Source: Cylindrospermum stagnale PCC 7417
GTDB taxonomy: Bacteria > Cyanobacteriota > Cyanobacteriia > Cyanobacteriales > Nostocaceae
Reading direction: 5' to 3'
Assembly (NCBI RefSeq): GCF_000317535.1
Contig: NC_019757.1
Coordinates: 843,001 to 907,000 of the forward strand
DNA length: 64,000 nucleotides
A program made the translations under genes and the position numbers. This document shows, one piece after another, positions 27,636 to 38,529 of the stretch. Every line of letters begins with the position of its first letter. Position 1 is the first letter of the stretch. The notes beneath the pieces were generated by a model, which ran no database searches, was not told the origin of the DNA, and saw only the letters and a list, made by a program, of their open reading frames with translations.

Positions 27636-29918
27636 ATGATTAATCATTGTGGTTTGGTTAAAGGGCTAGGATTTGTCATAGGGAGTGCAATCAATTTCTC
27701 TACAAATTGTGCTGTTGCCCAAATCCTCCCAGATACGACTCTACCTACTAATTCCCAAGTGATAACGCAAGAAAATATTACGACAATTACAGGTGGAACA
27801 CTAGCAGGTAGTAATCTGTTCCATAGTTTTGAGCAGTTTTCTGTACCTGATAAAGGTATAGCTGAATTTCAATATATTGGGCAGGTTCAGAATATTATTA
27901 GCCGGGTAACGGGTAATTCTATTTCCCATATATATGGCACGCTGAAAGCTGACGGTATCAACCTGTTTCTGATAAATCCCAACGGTATTGTGTTTGGCCC
28001 GAATGCTTCTTTACAAATTGGTGGTTCATTTGTAGCGAGTACGGCAAGTAGTGTCAACTTTGAGGATGGGACAAAGTTTAGTACTACAGAACCCCAAACC
28101 ACACCCCTGCTGACAGTTAGTGTTCCCATTGGCTTACAATTCGGAGCCACCGCTGCTCCTATCCGCAATGAATCCCAGGTTGGCCTTCAGGTGGAACCAA
28201 GCAAAACCTTGGCACTTCTAGGCGGTGATGTCACGCTAGAAGGGGGAAATTTAACAGCACCGTCAGGAAGGATTGAACTAGGCAGTGTTGCAGCCAATAG
28301 TCTAGTCAAACTAACATCAACTGACCAAAGCTGGAATTTAGGATATGAAGGGGTGCAGAATTTCCAGAACATTCAACTCATCGAGCGAATTTCTGACGAT
28401 TCTAAAATTCCATCGGTTGTCAATACTAATGGTCCAGATGGCGGCAGTATCCAGGTGCAAGGCAAGGAAGTGCTACTCAGTGGTCATAATGTTTTCTTGC
28501 GTAGTGTGACTCGAGTTGGAATTGGCAAGGACATAACAATTACAGCTGAGAAGCTAATCGTTGAGAATGGTGCAAGAATATCCAATAATTCCATAGGCAC
28601 GGGTAGTGCAGGAAATCTGACCGTAAATGCCTCTGAGTCTGTGGAACTAATTGGTAGCACTACTGAGCAAGGTGGCTTAACTGGATTGTTTAGTATAACT
28701 GGTAGTACGGGAAACGCTGGTAACATTACAATCAAGACGAGAAAGTTGCGTATCCAAGATGAGGCAAGGTTATCAGCAGAGTCTAGTGCAGTGAGTGACT
28801 CCAACACGAGATTAGTATTAGCTGAAGGAAACGCAGGAAATATAACAGTGAATGCCTTAGAGTCGGTAGAATTAGCCGGAAAGGGACAATTGTTCGCTTC
28901 AACCTTATATAAGGGAGATGCAGGAATAGTGAACATCACTACAGGGAAATTGATTGTCCGTGATGGCGCTCTAATAAATGTGGGCGTTGCTGCAAACGAC
29001 CTAAAAACTACAAGTAATCTAGCAACCCCAGGGCAAATAAATGTAACGGCTCGCTCCATACTTTTGGATAATGGAGGAGTACTTCAAGCTGGAAGTAGCT
29101 CAGGTCCGGGCGGAAATATCACGCTACAAGTTCAAGATTTATTACTGATGCGCCGCGAAAGTCAAATATCTGCAAGTGCAGGCGCAGCAAACGCTCCTGG
29201 CAATGGTGGGAATATTACTATCAATGCACCTAATGGCTTCGTTGTCGCTGCTCCCTTAGAAAATAACGATATCACAGCTAATGCTTTCTCTGGCTCTGGC
29301 GGTAAGATCACAATCGACACTCAGAAAATCTTTGGGTTTGTGCTACGTACTGGTGAAGAGTTAGAGAGACTGTTAAAACCTAAAGAGCCAAAAAAACTAG
29401 ACTCAAGTGGGCTACCAACAAATGACATCACGGTGTTTTCTCAGGAAAACCGTTCATTAAGTGGCACTATAGAAATTAACACAGCAGATGTTGATCCTAG
29501 TAAAGGATTGATCGAACTACCTATTAATCTGGTTGATGTTTCCCAGCAAATCGCTACTGACTGCAATCCTGGTGGGAAACTAGGAAAGGGTTCATTTATT
29601 GCTACTGGGCGTGGAGGTATAGCACCCAGCCCTAGAGAGCCATTGATGAGTAATGATGTTGTACGGGCAGATTGGCTCAAGCTAGGGTCAGAGCGTGAGA
29701 ATCGAGCTGGTGATGTCCAGAACAGGGTGGTTATTCAGCAGCAGCGCCACGCAGAAGATAACACACAGAAAGCTGAGTTTGCCAATAGCCCCACTGCAAT
29801 TGTCGAAGCCCAAGGGTGGGTGATTGATACTAATGGTAATGTGGTTCTAGTCGCTCAAGCCCCAACGGTGACACCTCATAGCCCTTCGCTTGCCTCTCCA
29901 TCTTGTGCTGTTAATTAG
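27636..29918 (+). CDS. Filamentous haemagglutinin N-terminal (TPS) domain exoprotein
   Basis: This 760-residue protein has a cleavable-looking signal peptide (about 1-29, ending CAVAQ). A two-partner-secretion domain (about 32-160) carries the motif INPNGIVFG, and a beta-helix of repeats such as GNAGNITI follows. It would be exported through an outer-membrane TpsB/FhaC pore and form a surface adhesin. No TpsB gene is present in the window. The C-terminal end (VDTNGNVVLVAQAP) is typical of cyanobacterial members near CHAT genes. It converges with the regulator gene 10 bases away. Confidence 0.88.
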   Translation: MINHCGLVKGLGFVIGSAINFSTNCAVAQILPDTTLPTNSQVITQENITTITGGTLAGSNLFHSFEQFSVPDKGIAEFQYIGQVQNIISRVTGNSISHIYGTLKADGINLFLINPNGIVFGPNASLQIGGSFVASTASSVNFEDGTKFSTTEPQTTPLLTVSVPIGLQFGATAAPIRNESQVGLQVEPSKTLALLGGDVTLEGGNLTAPSGRIELGSVAANSLVKLTSTDQSWNLGYEGVQNFQNIQLIERISDDSKIPSVVNTNGPDGGSIQVQGKEVLLSGHNVFLRSVTRVGIGKDITITAEKLIVENGARISNNSIGTGSAGNLTVNASESVELIGSTTEQGGLTGLFSITGSTGNAGNITIKTRKLRIQDEARLSAESSAVSDSNTRLVLAEGNAGNITVNALESVELAGKGQLFASTLYKGDAGIVNITTGKLIVRDGALINVGVAANDLKTTSNLATPGQINVTARSILLDNGGVLQAGSSSGPGGNITLQVQDLLLMRRESQISASAGAANAPGNGGNITINAPNGFVVAAPLENNDITANAFSGSGGKITIDTQKIFGFVLRTGEELERLLKPKEPKKLDSSGLPTNDITVFSQENRSLSGTIEINTADVDPSKGLIELPINLVDVSQQIATDCNPGGKLGKGSFIATGRGGIAPSPREPLMSNDVVRADWLKLGSERENRAGDVQNRVVIQQQRHAEDNTQKAEFANSPTAIVEAQGWVIDTNGNVVLVAQAPTVTPHSPSLASPSCAVN

Positions 29919-29928
29919 GACAATTTGT

Positions 29929-32220
29929 TTACTGAAAGTTTTGCAGCATCACCAATTGATACAGTGATTGTAGGGTTTTGCCATCGTTGGGATACTCAGC
30001 TATGCCAAAATTAAATTTCACATCAAAGCGATCGCCATTCGGTGCAGTGAAGACTTGCTGCCGCAGGGTAGTCAAAAATTCATTGAGGCGATCGCTTACC
30101 TGTTGTTTCGTTAACCCAGGAATGCCGACCACAAACTCCCCATTTCCCCAGTAGCCCAACGCCTCTGCACCGCGAAAAGCAGTCTGAAACAAGCGACCCC
30201 AGCGTTGTAGAATTTGGTTGCCTGCGACATGACCATATTGAATATTGAGCGATCTCAACTCTGCCATACTAAATACTGCCAGACAGAAACAAGATGCAGT
30301 GTCAATCAGTTCCTCTAAGTCCCGACTGGATTGGAGTTGATTTGGTAATCCAGTCAACAGGTCTTTAGTAGAGAGTGTCTGGAGCATACGGCTACGCTCT
30401 AAACGATTGGTGATGCGAGTTAACAATTCTGGCCCAACCACTGGCTTAGTTACATAGTCATCTGCCCCAGTAGCAAACACCTGCTGAATAATTTGGCGAT
30501 CGCTACTAGCAGTTAGAAACACAATCGGCAAACCCTGCCACTGGGGATCTGTACGGACTGCTTGACACAATTCAATCCCACTAAGTTGGGGCATATTCAC
30601 ATCCAAAATTAACAAATCAGGAGCCACAGACCGCAACACTTCCCAGAACCGTAGAGGGTTATCTAACGCCGTCATCCGCATTCCCCAAGGTTCCAGCATC
30701 GAACGCAATGCTGCCAAAAAAACAGGGTCATCATCCACTACCAGCACTTTCACTATTTGGGAATGGGTACGTTGTAATAACTGTCTTGCCATAGCCCAAA
30801 CTTGCCCGCCTGTCACAGGTCTAACTAAAAATCCCTGTCCGCCAGCACGAGCTACCGTCACTCGATCCAACAGCCCATCTGCCGAGGCCAGCACTACTAC
30901 CGGTATTGGCGGAGTCCGAGCCGCTAGCTCAGATAGTAATGCCAGACTATCTTCCTGCACTCCCACCATATCCACAGCCAACACCACCAAATCCGGCGAG
31001 TGAGACTGAAGCCAGGTTTTGGCTAGCTCTAACGTTGTCAAGAGTTGCCAACTCAGGTTGAGCGCCAGCGCTTGTTCTTGTAATTCTCGACTGAGATTTT
31101 CGTCAGTGTCAATCAACAACAATCGAGAAGTCGCTGAAGACAGGGCCATCTTTGACTCGGCTGGTTCCAATAGCTCAGTTAATTTCTTGACTAAATCTAA
31201 AAATTGGCGCTCCTGATTTGGTTGCAAAGCCTGATTTTCTAACAAAATCTGTTCAATTTCTCTTGCCCATAAGGTTCCAGTTTCCCGTTCAAACATCCCC
31301 AAAACACCAGCCAACTTATGTGCAGCTTCCCCAGCATTCTGGCGTAATTCTGGGGATAGCGTCCCTATCTGTACTGCTTTAGCTGCTGCTTGCACAGATG
31401 CTAGACGTTGAGCCATTAATCCCTGATACTGCTGCCACAGTTGACTTATTCCCTGCTGGAATTGCTGCTCAAGGGAGGGTGAGGAAGATGAGGGAAGTGA
31501 GGAAATAACACTAATTCCCCCCTCTGCGTCCCTAGTCCCCTGCACCCCTACACCCATCTTCAACCGATACCCCAAGCCGTAAACATTCTCAATCCAGTCT
31601 GCGGCTCCTACAGCCTTGAGTTTTTGCCGCAAACCTTTAATATGTGCCTTGACACTCTCCTCCAAAGGGGGGTCGTCATACGTCCAGAGAAGCTCGACCA
31701 GTTGCCCCCGACTAAATACCCGTGACGGGTTCCGCAAAAAAATTTCTAACAAGCTGTATTCTTTGGGAGTTAGTGCCAGAGATTTCTCGTCATAGGTTAC
31801 CAAACAACTTTGAGGATCTAAACGCAGATTGCCTACCTTGAGCACAGTTGTGGGAGAAACCCGGCCGCGCCGCAGTAATGCTCGTGACCTTGCTTTGAGT
31901 TCTTCCAATTTCAGAGGTTTAATTAAATAGTCGTCTGCACCCGCGTCTAGTCCGCGAATGATCTCAGTACTAGCATCTCTGGCAGTGATTAGTAAGATGG
32001 GAACCGAGCATCTGTCTGCACGTAAACGCTGGCATAAAGTAATCCCATCAATTTTGGGGAGTCCCACATCCATAACGATGAGGTCGTAGTTGGTGTTTTG
32101 AGCATATTCCCAACCAGTTTGACCATCCCGTGCCGTATCTACCGCGTATTGTTGACTTTTAAAAGATTGCAGCAGTAACGGCAGTAAAACTTCATCATCT
32201 TCAATCAACAAAATTCGCAT
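29929..32220 (-). CDS. OmpR-type regulator with extra receiver, Hpt and GGDEF domains
   Basis: This 763-residue protein has, in order: a receiver (1-115, Asp51), an OmpR/PhoB winged-helix DNA-binding domain (about 125-222), an Hpt-like helical domain (about 260-350), a degenerate receiver (about 368-480, whose acceptor region reads VVLAVDM), a full receiver (about 488-605, LLILDVNMP) and a C-terminal GGDEF-type domain (about 615-760). The signature of the last reads GNGEF instead of GGDEF, so it is probably not an active diguanylate cyclase. DNA binding is direct, and the domain class favours 11-bp direct repeats such as the promoter modules here. No cognate kinase is adjacent on this strand. 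Confidence 0.88.
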   Translation of the reverse strand: MRILLIEDDEVLLPLLLQSFKSQQYAVDTARDGQTGWEYAQNTNYDLIVMDVGLPKIDGITLCQRLRADRCSVPILLITARDASTEIIRGLDAGADDYLIKPLKLEELKARSRALLRRGRVSPTTVLKVGNLRLDPQSCLVTYDEKSLALTPKEYSLLEIFLRNPSRVFSRGQLVELLWTYDDPPLEESVKAHIKGLRQKLKAVGAADWIENVYGLGYRLKMGVGVQGTRDAEGGISVISSLPSSSSPSLEQQFQQGISQLWQQYQGLMAQRLASVQAAAKAVQIGTLSPELRQNAGEAAHKLAGVLGMFERETGTLWAREIEQILLENQALQPNQERQFLDLVKKLTELLEPAESKMALSSATSRLLLIDTDENLSRELQEQALALNLSWQLLTTLELAKTWLQSHSPDLVVLAVDMVGVQEDSLALLSELAARTPPIPVVVLASADGLLDRVTVARAGGQGFLVRPVTGGQVWAMARQLLQRTHSQIVKVLVVDDDPVFLAALRSMLEPWGMRMTALDNPLRFWEVLRSVAPDLLILDVNMPQLSGIELCQAVRTDPQWQGLPIVFLTASSDRQIIQQVFATGADDYVTKPVVGPELLTRITNRLERSRMLQTLSTKDLLTGLPNQLQSSRDLEELIDTASCFCLAVFSMAELRSLNIQYGHVAGNQILQRWGRLFQTAFRGAEALGYWGNGEFVVGIPGLTKQQVSDRLNEFLTTLRQQVFTAPNGDRFDVKFNFGIAEYPNDGKTLQSLYQLVMLQNFQ

Positions 32221-32706
32221 TTTAGATTTAATTTAGATTAAATATTGACCAAATGATTCGTCTTTATTCGCGCCAGAACCGCTTAACTCACATTTTCAAA
32301 TAAAACCTGGAAACTATATTTTGAGAACTCATTGATGCCACGGCAAATATATTCATATCCGCTTATTTTATTTAGTCTCTAGAGTGGTTATAAATAAGCC
32401 TACAGCAGTCCTAAATCATTTATTAGAATATTTAAGGATTCAGATATTACCTGCATCTCTACAAACTTTCTCTAATAAATATTTTCCTGTGTTAGCCGCC
32501 AATTTATTTAATAAAAATGATATCAAGCCTATCTTTCCGTGCCTTATTGCGAATCAGGTTATGTGAATAAGATGGAGTAAATTCTGAAACTGTCTCTGTG
32601 ACTGGTATTAAAACACATAAATTCTTACAAAAAAATATCTCTTTCCTGCATCCTGTTTGCCTGGAAAGTGGGACAAAAATTAATATTCAGGAATCATTTA
32701 TTATTG
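32221..32706. other. Gap without a recognisable gene
   Basis: This A+T-rich gap of 486 bases lies between two minus-strand genes. A 60-codon frame at 32384-32566 (plus strand) starts with GTG, has no ribosome-binding site and does not look like a protein. Nothing else is visible. Confidence 0.4.
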
Positions 32707-33606
32707 CTATAGATTTGATAATTCATCCTCAATAAAGGGAGCATTAACTGAGTTTTTATCTAATTTTACTGAGCCTAAAAGACTCTGCCAATCACTAATT
32801 AAAGATGCATTATTAGGGCTAGCTTGCCGAAGTTGTGCTAGTAAAGTCAGTGCATCAAACCAGATGCCATTGTCAGTATATATAGAAACTTTGTCTCGTT
32901 GTTGTGCTGTTGCTAATTGTTTTTCTAAACTGACGTTTAACTGGACTCGTTGGATATCGCCTTCAACATGAATTGGGATACTTTTCTGTCCACTACAACT
33001 GACTTTGAAAAACCAACGATAATTTTTGTTTATTTCTAGAGGAAGCGCTGTAGATGGCAGCGTAACGCTGATAATTCCTGGTTTTGCTCTTAATGATACA
33101 GTACTTTGATAAACTTCATTTTCTTCACTATCTTGTAACACAAACTCTGCACTTGCACCTGGAATCTCTGTTGTGTAAGGGACGTAAAACCAAAATGTTG
33201 GATATTTATTTGTCGTTAATCCCCACACATCCATAGGGGTTGTGGACATTGATGCTTTACTAAGTTGGCTTGTTAAATCACGCTCTTGAAAAGGCACTAA
33301 AGCTCTGAGTGGATTCTCTACTGCTGGACAAAAATCTCTACTTCCCATACCGATTGGGCGTCCTGGTATCGTACTGAGTCCTGCTGGAGGTTTTGTCCAC
33401 CGAAAAATAGGTTGAGACTTATTTATTTTAGATGAAGCAGGTTTCCTAGCAGGTGGTGTTGATTGTCGAGAAGATACAGGTGCTGTAGTTTGGGCTTTGA
33501 GTAATCCTGAATCTTGAATAGCGCTACCTAAAATCAGCGCAGTTGGTAACATATATATTATGGGTTGAAAGAATGTTTTTCTAACTGCCAATTTTTTTAA
33601 ATTCAT
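32707..33606 (-). CDS. DUF928 family secreted protein
   Basis: This 299-residue protein has a basic N-terminus and a hydrophobic segment (about 14-30), consistent with export. A Pro/Ser-rich linker comes next, then the DUF928 domain (from about 90), with MDVWGLTTNKYPTFWFYVPY typical of the family in parts. DUF928 proteins are common in cyanobacteria next to CHAT, CHASE2 and haemagglutinin genes and have no known function. The ATG at 33606 is preferred to the TTG at 33615. Confidence 0.8.
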   Translation of the reverse strand: MNLKKLAVRKTFFQPIIYMLPTALILGSAIQDSGLLKAQTTAPVSSRQSTPPARKPASSKINKSQPIFRWTKPPAGLSTIPGRPIGMGSRDFCPAVENPLRALVPFQERDLTSQLSKASMSTTPMDVWGLTTNKYPTFWFYVPYTTEIPGASAEFVLQDSEENEVYQSTVSLRAKPGIISVTLPSTALPLEINKNYRWFFKVSCSGQKSIPIHVEGDIQRVQLNVSLEKQLATAQQRDKVSIYTDNGIWFDALTLLAQLRQASPNNASLISDWQSLLGSVKLDKNSVNAPFIEDELSNL

Positions 33607-34130
33607 AATAAACAACCAAATTTGCCTAGATAAAATTTACATTACCGCTTGAGCATTGTAGTTTAGCTGCTGTGCTTATAGTTTGCACATTGAGGCAGTA
33701 GGGAGGTTGGGGTATCACAGGTGTAGGTTTTTCACATTCAGTCTGAAAAAGCAGATTTTCTCGTTCTGAGATTTATGAGATTTATCAGATCTCCCCATCT
33801 TTGCGTCACCGAGTCGGTCAAACCGCAAAATCTAAAAAACCTACATTCGTCAGGGCAGGAGACAAGATTTGCAGGTTTTGCCTAAAATAAAAATGAGGCA
33901 TTTTGTAAGCGGTACAGTTTAGCTGTCGCATACGAATATTATTTCATTGGTAGACTTTTTTCGTTTTATTCACCACTTCGCTTCTTTGGTATTTTGGGAG
34001 ATAAATTGAAGCCGAACATCTAATTATGGCAGAAAAGCATCAGGAGGACTGGTTGTTGATGGCGACATTGCGGCCTGTTAACATACGCAAGAAATGAGAA
34101 CTTGCAAGTAAATGTGCTGGGAAATTATCT
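33607..34130. other. Divergent gap without a gene
   Basis: These 520 bases lie between the divergent DUF928 and histidine kinase genes and presumably hold both promoters. I see no motif copy of the TTCCC type, no ORF and no clear hairpin. Confidence 0.4.
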
Positions 34131-37004
34131 ATGACCTTAAATGTAGACGGTTTAGTTAGCCAACTGCGGGTAACTCTAGGGAAGATGGAGGTAGCACTAG
34201 GAGCAATTGCTGATGCTATCGTCTGGATGGGTAATGATGGCAGAGTGCAGTGGTGTAATGCTGCTTTCGATAGATTAGTGAATCTACCTCATATTCTAGT
34301 GCTGAATATGAGACTAAATGAGGTACTACCATTAACACAATCGGGTCAAGCAGTTGCCACAGATTGTTATCCTGATGTGCAAGTTCTCCGCTCCGAGTAT
34401 GAAACCACAGAATATGAATATCAACAAGAGGTAGATGCAGAGCGGCATGTCAGTAGATATCGCCCCTTAATTTTAGAAATTTCAGGAAACTGTGCCGAAT
34501 ATATAGGAGGTGAAAGGTCGGCTGTACTTGTAATTCGGGATGTCACGCAAGCAAAGCGCATACAAGCGGAACACCAACAAACAGAGCAGCAACGGGCAGA
34601 AACTCTGTCTTTTCTCCAATCTACCCTGGAGTCTACAGCAGATGGAATTGCTGTTTTATGTAGTGATGGGAGCCTTAGTGTCTATAATCACAAGTTCCTA
34701 CAGATGTGGTCGATGCCAGAGTCATTGCTATCGCCATCTCAGAGCAATGAAAGATTGAGGTTTATGGCTGAACAGACGCGAGATTCGCAAGCCTTTATTG
34801 TTAGGGCCAGGGAACTGTTAATTGATTACCCAGAACAGGCAGCTTTTGACGTAGTAGAACTCAAGGATGGCAGGGTTTTTGAGCGTTATTCCCATAGACA
34901 ATGCCACGGCGATCGCATTGTTGGACGAGTTTGGAGTTTTCGAGATATTACTGAGCGCAAGCAAGCAGAAGTAGCTATGCAGCGCTGGGCACAGGCAGAC
35001 AAGTTACTCAGCAGTATTTCCCGGCAGTTGATCGACCAGAATCTAGAAACTGCGGTCAATTTTACCCTGCAAGCGATCGCTGAATTCTTTGAGGCTAGAC
35101 GCAGTTATATATTTGAATACTCTGAGCAACAGCAGCAGTTTAACATTGTTCATGAGTGGCAAACTGATGGCGCGCAAACATTATCTAGCAATATCACTAG
35201 TGCTGTGGAGCCGTTTCCCTGGTTCTACAACTGTATTCTTAGTGGCAAACCTGTACAAGGCTTACAAGTTGTCCATGTTGCAGATATGCCAGCAGAGGCA
35301 ACGTCAAAGAAATCTCTGTTGTATAAAGAAGTTATTCAGTCTCTAGTGGCTGTACCTATGATCCATGCTGGTAAAGTTGTAGGGTTTTTGGGAGTGGATA
35401 TCGTTGATGACCGTAAAACTTGGAGCCAGGAGGAGATTAACCTCTTACAACTCATAGGAGAACTGATTGCTATTGGTCGCTCACGACATCAGGTCGAAGA
35501 AGAATTGCGATTAGCAAAAGAATCTGCCCTACGGGAAGCAGCAAGCAGTGCTGAAGCTAACCGTGCTAAAAGTGTCTTTCTCGCCAACATGAGTCACGAA
35601 CTCCGCACCCCGCTGAACGCTATTCTGGGTTTTGCCCAGTTGATGGAGCGAGATACCGCCCTCACTCAGCATCAGAGAGAATCTCTGGCAACCATCAATC
35701 GCAGCGGGGAACACCTGCTGAAATTAATTAACGATGTGTTAGAGATGTCCAAAATCGAAGCTGGTCGCATGGTTTTCAACCCGGAACCCTTTGACCTGCA
35801 CCAGTTGTTACAAATTATTCAAGAAATGTTCCAAGTAAGAGCTCAGTCGAAAAAACTCTACTTAACAGTTGAACTGGCTCCAAATTTACCGCAATACATC
35901 TTTACCGATGAGGGTAAGCTGCGGCAAGTCGTGATCAACCTTTTGGGTAATGCCATTAAATTTACCGATTCTGGAGGAGTCACGCTGCGAGTTAAAGGCG
36001 AAGAACTCTTCAGGACAGAACTCCCCCGTTCTCCTAGCTACTCCCTACATTTTGAAATTGCCGATACTGGTAAAGGAATTGCGGCTGAGGAATTAGATAG
36101 ACTCTTTCAACCCTTTGTGCAAACGGCTAGTGGTTTCCAATCTAAAGAAGGTACGGGACTGGGGTTGACCCTCAGCCGTCAATTTGTGCAGTTAATGGGA
36201 GGCGATATCAGTCTCTCTAGTGAGGTAAATCGGGGGTCTACTTTTGATTTTGAGATTAAAGTGGAACAGGCATTGCGATCGCAAGTTCCAGCACCAACCC
36301 CCAAAAAGCGGGTACACAGTTTGGCTCTTGATCAACCTGTGTATCGAATACTAGTGGTAGATGACCGCATAGAGAATTACAAAATATTGATACAATTACT
36401 CAACGCCGTTAGTTTTGAAACCCGTCTGGCAACTAACGGTCAGGAGGCAATACAAGAGTGGCAAGCATGGCATCCCCACCTAATTTGGATGGATATGCGA
36501 ATGCCTGTGATGGATGGTTATGAGGCAACTCGACAGATTCGCGCCCAAGAACAGAGGCTCCAGAAAGACAACTCCGACCAAAATTTTCGGACAGTAATTA
36601 TTGCCCTCACAGCCAGTGCTTTTGAAGAACAGCGCTCCGATATATTAGCCGCAGGTTGTGACGACCTGATCCGTAAGCCATTCCGGGAAGCGGTCATTTT
36701 CAATAAAATAGCTGAACATTTGGGAGTACAGTACCTTTATGCACAAGAGCAAGAGAGCCAGCAAACCGCGCAAAGAGTCACTAAAGTAGAGCCACTAACC
36801 TCAAAAGACCTAGCTGTTATGCCTGAAGCATGGATAAATGCTCTACATGAGGCAGCCATCCAGGTTGATGCCGAACTAATTTGTGAACTGATTCAACAAA
36901 TCCCCGAAGCCCATTGCGCTTTAACTCAAGGACTGACTGAGCTTGTGAGTCTTTTCTGTTTTGACGAAATAATTGAGTTAATTACGGGAGAAGAGGATGC
37001 ATAG
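34131..37004 (+). CDS. Hybrid histidine kinase, PAS-PAS-GAF-HK-receiver
   Basis: This 957-residue soluble sensor kinase has two PAS domains (about 15-135 and 155-275) and a GAF domain (about 285-450). HisKA follows with His489 (NMSHELRTPLNA), then HATPase with NAIKFTDSGG, DTGKGI and GTGLGL (about 590-720), and a receiver (about 740-865, Asp788 in WMDMRMPVMDG). A helical tail follows. The GAF pocket sequence lacks an obvious bilin-binding cysteine motif, so the signal is unknown. Its end overlaps the next gene by 8 bases, which points to coupled translation and a shared pathway. Confidence 0.92.
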   Translation: MTLNVDGLVSQLRVTLGKMEVALGAIADAIVWMGNDGRVQWCNAAFDRLVNLPHILVLNMRLNEVLPLTQSGQAVATDCYPDVQVLRSEYETTEYEYQQEVDAERHVSRYRPLILEISGNCAEYIGGERSAVLVIRDVTQAKRIQAEHQQTEQQRAETLSFLQSTLESTADGIAVLCSDGSLSVYNHKFLQMWSMPESLLSPSQSNERLRFMAEQTRDSQAFIVRARELLIDYPEQAAFDVVELKDGRVFERYSHRQCHGDRIVGRVWSFRDITERKQAEVAMQRWAQADKLLSSISRQLIDQNLETAVNFTLQAIAEFFEARRSYIFEYSEQQQQFNIVHEWQTDGAQTLSSNITSAVEPFPWFYNCILSGKPVQGLQVVHVADMPAEATSKKSLLYKEVIQSLVAVPMIHAGKVVGFLGVDIVDDRKTWSQEEINLLQLIGELIAIGRSRHQVEEELRLAKESALREAASSAEANRAKSVFLANMSHELRTPLNAILGFAQLMERDTALTQHQRESLATINRSGEHLLKLINDVLEMSKIEAGRMVFNPEPFDLHQLLQIIQEMFQVRAQSKKLYLTVELAPNLPQYIFTDEGKLRQVVINLLGNAIKFTDSGGVTLRVKGEELFRTELPRSPSYSLHFEIADTGKGIAAEELDRLFQPFVQTASGFQSKEGTGLGLTLSRQFVQLMGGDISLSSEVNRGSTFDFEIKVEQALRSQVPAPTPKKRVHSLALDQPVYRILVVDDRIENYKILIQLLNAVSFETRLATNGQEAIQEWQAWHPHLIWMDMRMPVMDGYEATRQIRAQEQRLQKDNSDQNFRTVIIALTASAFEEQRSDILAAGCDDLIRKPFREAVIFNKIAEHLGVQYLYAQEQESQQTAQRVTKVEPLTSKDLAVMPEAWINALHEAAIQVDAELICELIQQIPEAHCALTQGLTELVSLFCFDEIIELITGEEDA

Positions 37005-38487
37005 TCAGCCATTAGACAAACCTAAAGCCAATATTCTAGTCATTGATGACACTCCAGAAAACTTGCAGCTTTTAGCTGCCATGCTGACAGGACAAGGTTA
37101 CAAAGTTCGTAGTGTCACCAAAGCTACAGCCGGTCTGCGGGGAGCGCAAGCAGCGCCACCAGACTTGATTTTGCTGGATGTAAATATGCCAGAGATGAAT
37201 GGTTATGAGGTTTGTCAACATCTCAAAGCCAATGAGATCACTCGTGACATTCCTGTAATTTTTCTGAGTGCGATGGATAGCGTGCTAGATAAAGTGAAAG
37301 CCTTTTCAGTCGGAGGCGTAGACTACATTACTAAACCCTTCAACGTCGAAGAGGTGCTGGCACGTTTAGAAAATCATTTGATGATTCGCAATTTGCGTGC
37401 ATCGTTGCAAGAGCAAAATACTAGGTTAGAACAGGAGATTCAGGAGCGCCAGCAGGCGGAGGAAAAGTTTGCCAAAGCTTTTAGTTCTAGTCCCAGTCCT
37501 ATAATGATTTCTTCCCTGGCAGATGGCTGCTTTATTGATGCCAACAGTAGTTTTTTGAGAATGAGTGGCTATTCCCTAGAGGAAATTATTGGTAACACCT
37601 TCACAGAACTCAATTTGGGAATGAATCAACAAAAGTACGCTAGCACAATTGGGCAACTTTTGGAAAAAGGATCTCTGCAAAATCATGAAATTGAATTTCG
37701 TACCAAATTAGGCGAAGTTAGAATTGCTTTGCTCTCTGCGGAACTCATTGAGCTATCCGGGAGAGAGTGCGTCCTCAATACTCTCAACGATATCACTGAG
37801 CGCCGACGGTTAGAAAACGAATTCATCTCTTTAGTTAGCCATGAACTACGTACCCCCCTCACCTCTTTGGTGGGAGCTTTAGACCTTTTAGCGGCTGGAC
37901 AGCTAGGAACGCTGACTTCAAGAGGTCAACAAGTCCTAAATATTGCTATTACCAACACTGAACGCTTGATTCGTTTAGTCAATGATATTTTAGACTTGGA
38001 ACGGATAAAATCGGGTAAGCTGACCATCCAAAAGGTCAAGTCTAACGCGGCCAACCTACTTACCCAGTCGGCAGAAGTTATGCAACCGATGGCGGAACGC
38101 TCCCAAATCAATCTTGTTGTTGAACCCATCACGGCTGAAATCTTAGTAGATCCAGACCGGATACTGCAAACTCTGACTAACTTGTTGAGCAACGCCATCA
38201 AATTTTCCGAACCTGGTACTACTATTTGGCTGCGTGCCCAGATGCAGCCAAATTGCTTGCAAATCACAGTTCAAGACCAGGGACGAGGTATTCCGGCTGA
38301 TAAACTACAGACAATTTTTGAGCGGTTTCAGCAGGTAGATGCCTCCGATTCTCGCAACAAAGGGGGCACAGGTCTAGGGTTGGCTATTTGCCGTAACATT
38401 TTTGAGCAACATGGCGGTAATATTTGGGCAGAAAGCATTCTGGGTCAAGGCAGTATCTTCTATCTGACTCTGCCATTACTAGAGTAA
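36997..38487 (+). CDS. Receiver-PAS histidine kinase
   Basis: This 496-residue protein has an N-terminal receiver (Asp61 in LLDVNMPEMNG), a coiled-coil linker, a PAS domain (about 155-270), HisKA with His282 (SHELRTPLTS) and a HATPase ending GTGLGLAICR. The receiver at the front suggests that it takes a phosphate signal from another kinase, most simply the hybrid kinase whose gene it overlaps. An AGAGG ribosome-binding site lies inside the upstream gene. Confidence 0.92.
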   Translation: MHSQPLDKPKANILVIDDTPENLQLLAAMLTGQGYKVRSVTKATAGLRGAQAAPPDLILLDVNMPEMNGYEVCQHLKANEITRDIPVIFLSAMDSVLDKVKAFSVGGVDYITKPFNVEEVLARLENHLMIRNLRASLQEQNTRLEQEIQERQQAEEKFAKAFSSSPSPIMISSLADGCFIDANSSFLRMSGYSLEEIIGNTFTELNLGMNQQKYASTIGQLLEKGSLQNHEIEFRTKLGEVRIALLSAELIELSGRECVLNTLNDITERRRLENEFISLVSHELRTPLTSLVGALDLLAAGQLGTLTSRGQQVLNIAITNTERLIRLVNDILDLERIKSGKLTIQKVKSNAANLLTQSAEVMQPMAERSQINLVVEPITAEILVDPDRILQTLTNLLSNAIKFSEPGTTIWLRAQMQPNCLQITVQDQGRGIPADKLQTIFERFQQVDASDSRNKGGTGLGLAICRNIFEQHGGNIWAESILGQGSIFYLTLPLLE

Positions 38488-38529
38488 AACAGGCAAAACT
38501 GTCAATAGCAATTTAAATAAAAAATCTTT

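Noticed and set aside
32384-32566. 60-codon plus-strand frame with a GTG start
   Set aside because: No ribosome-binding site and no neighbour logic.
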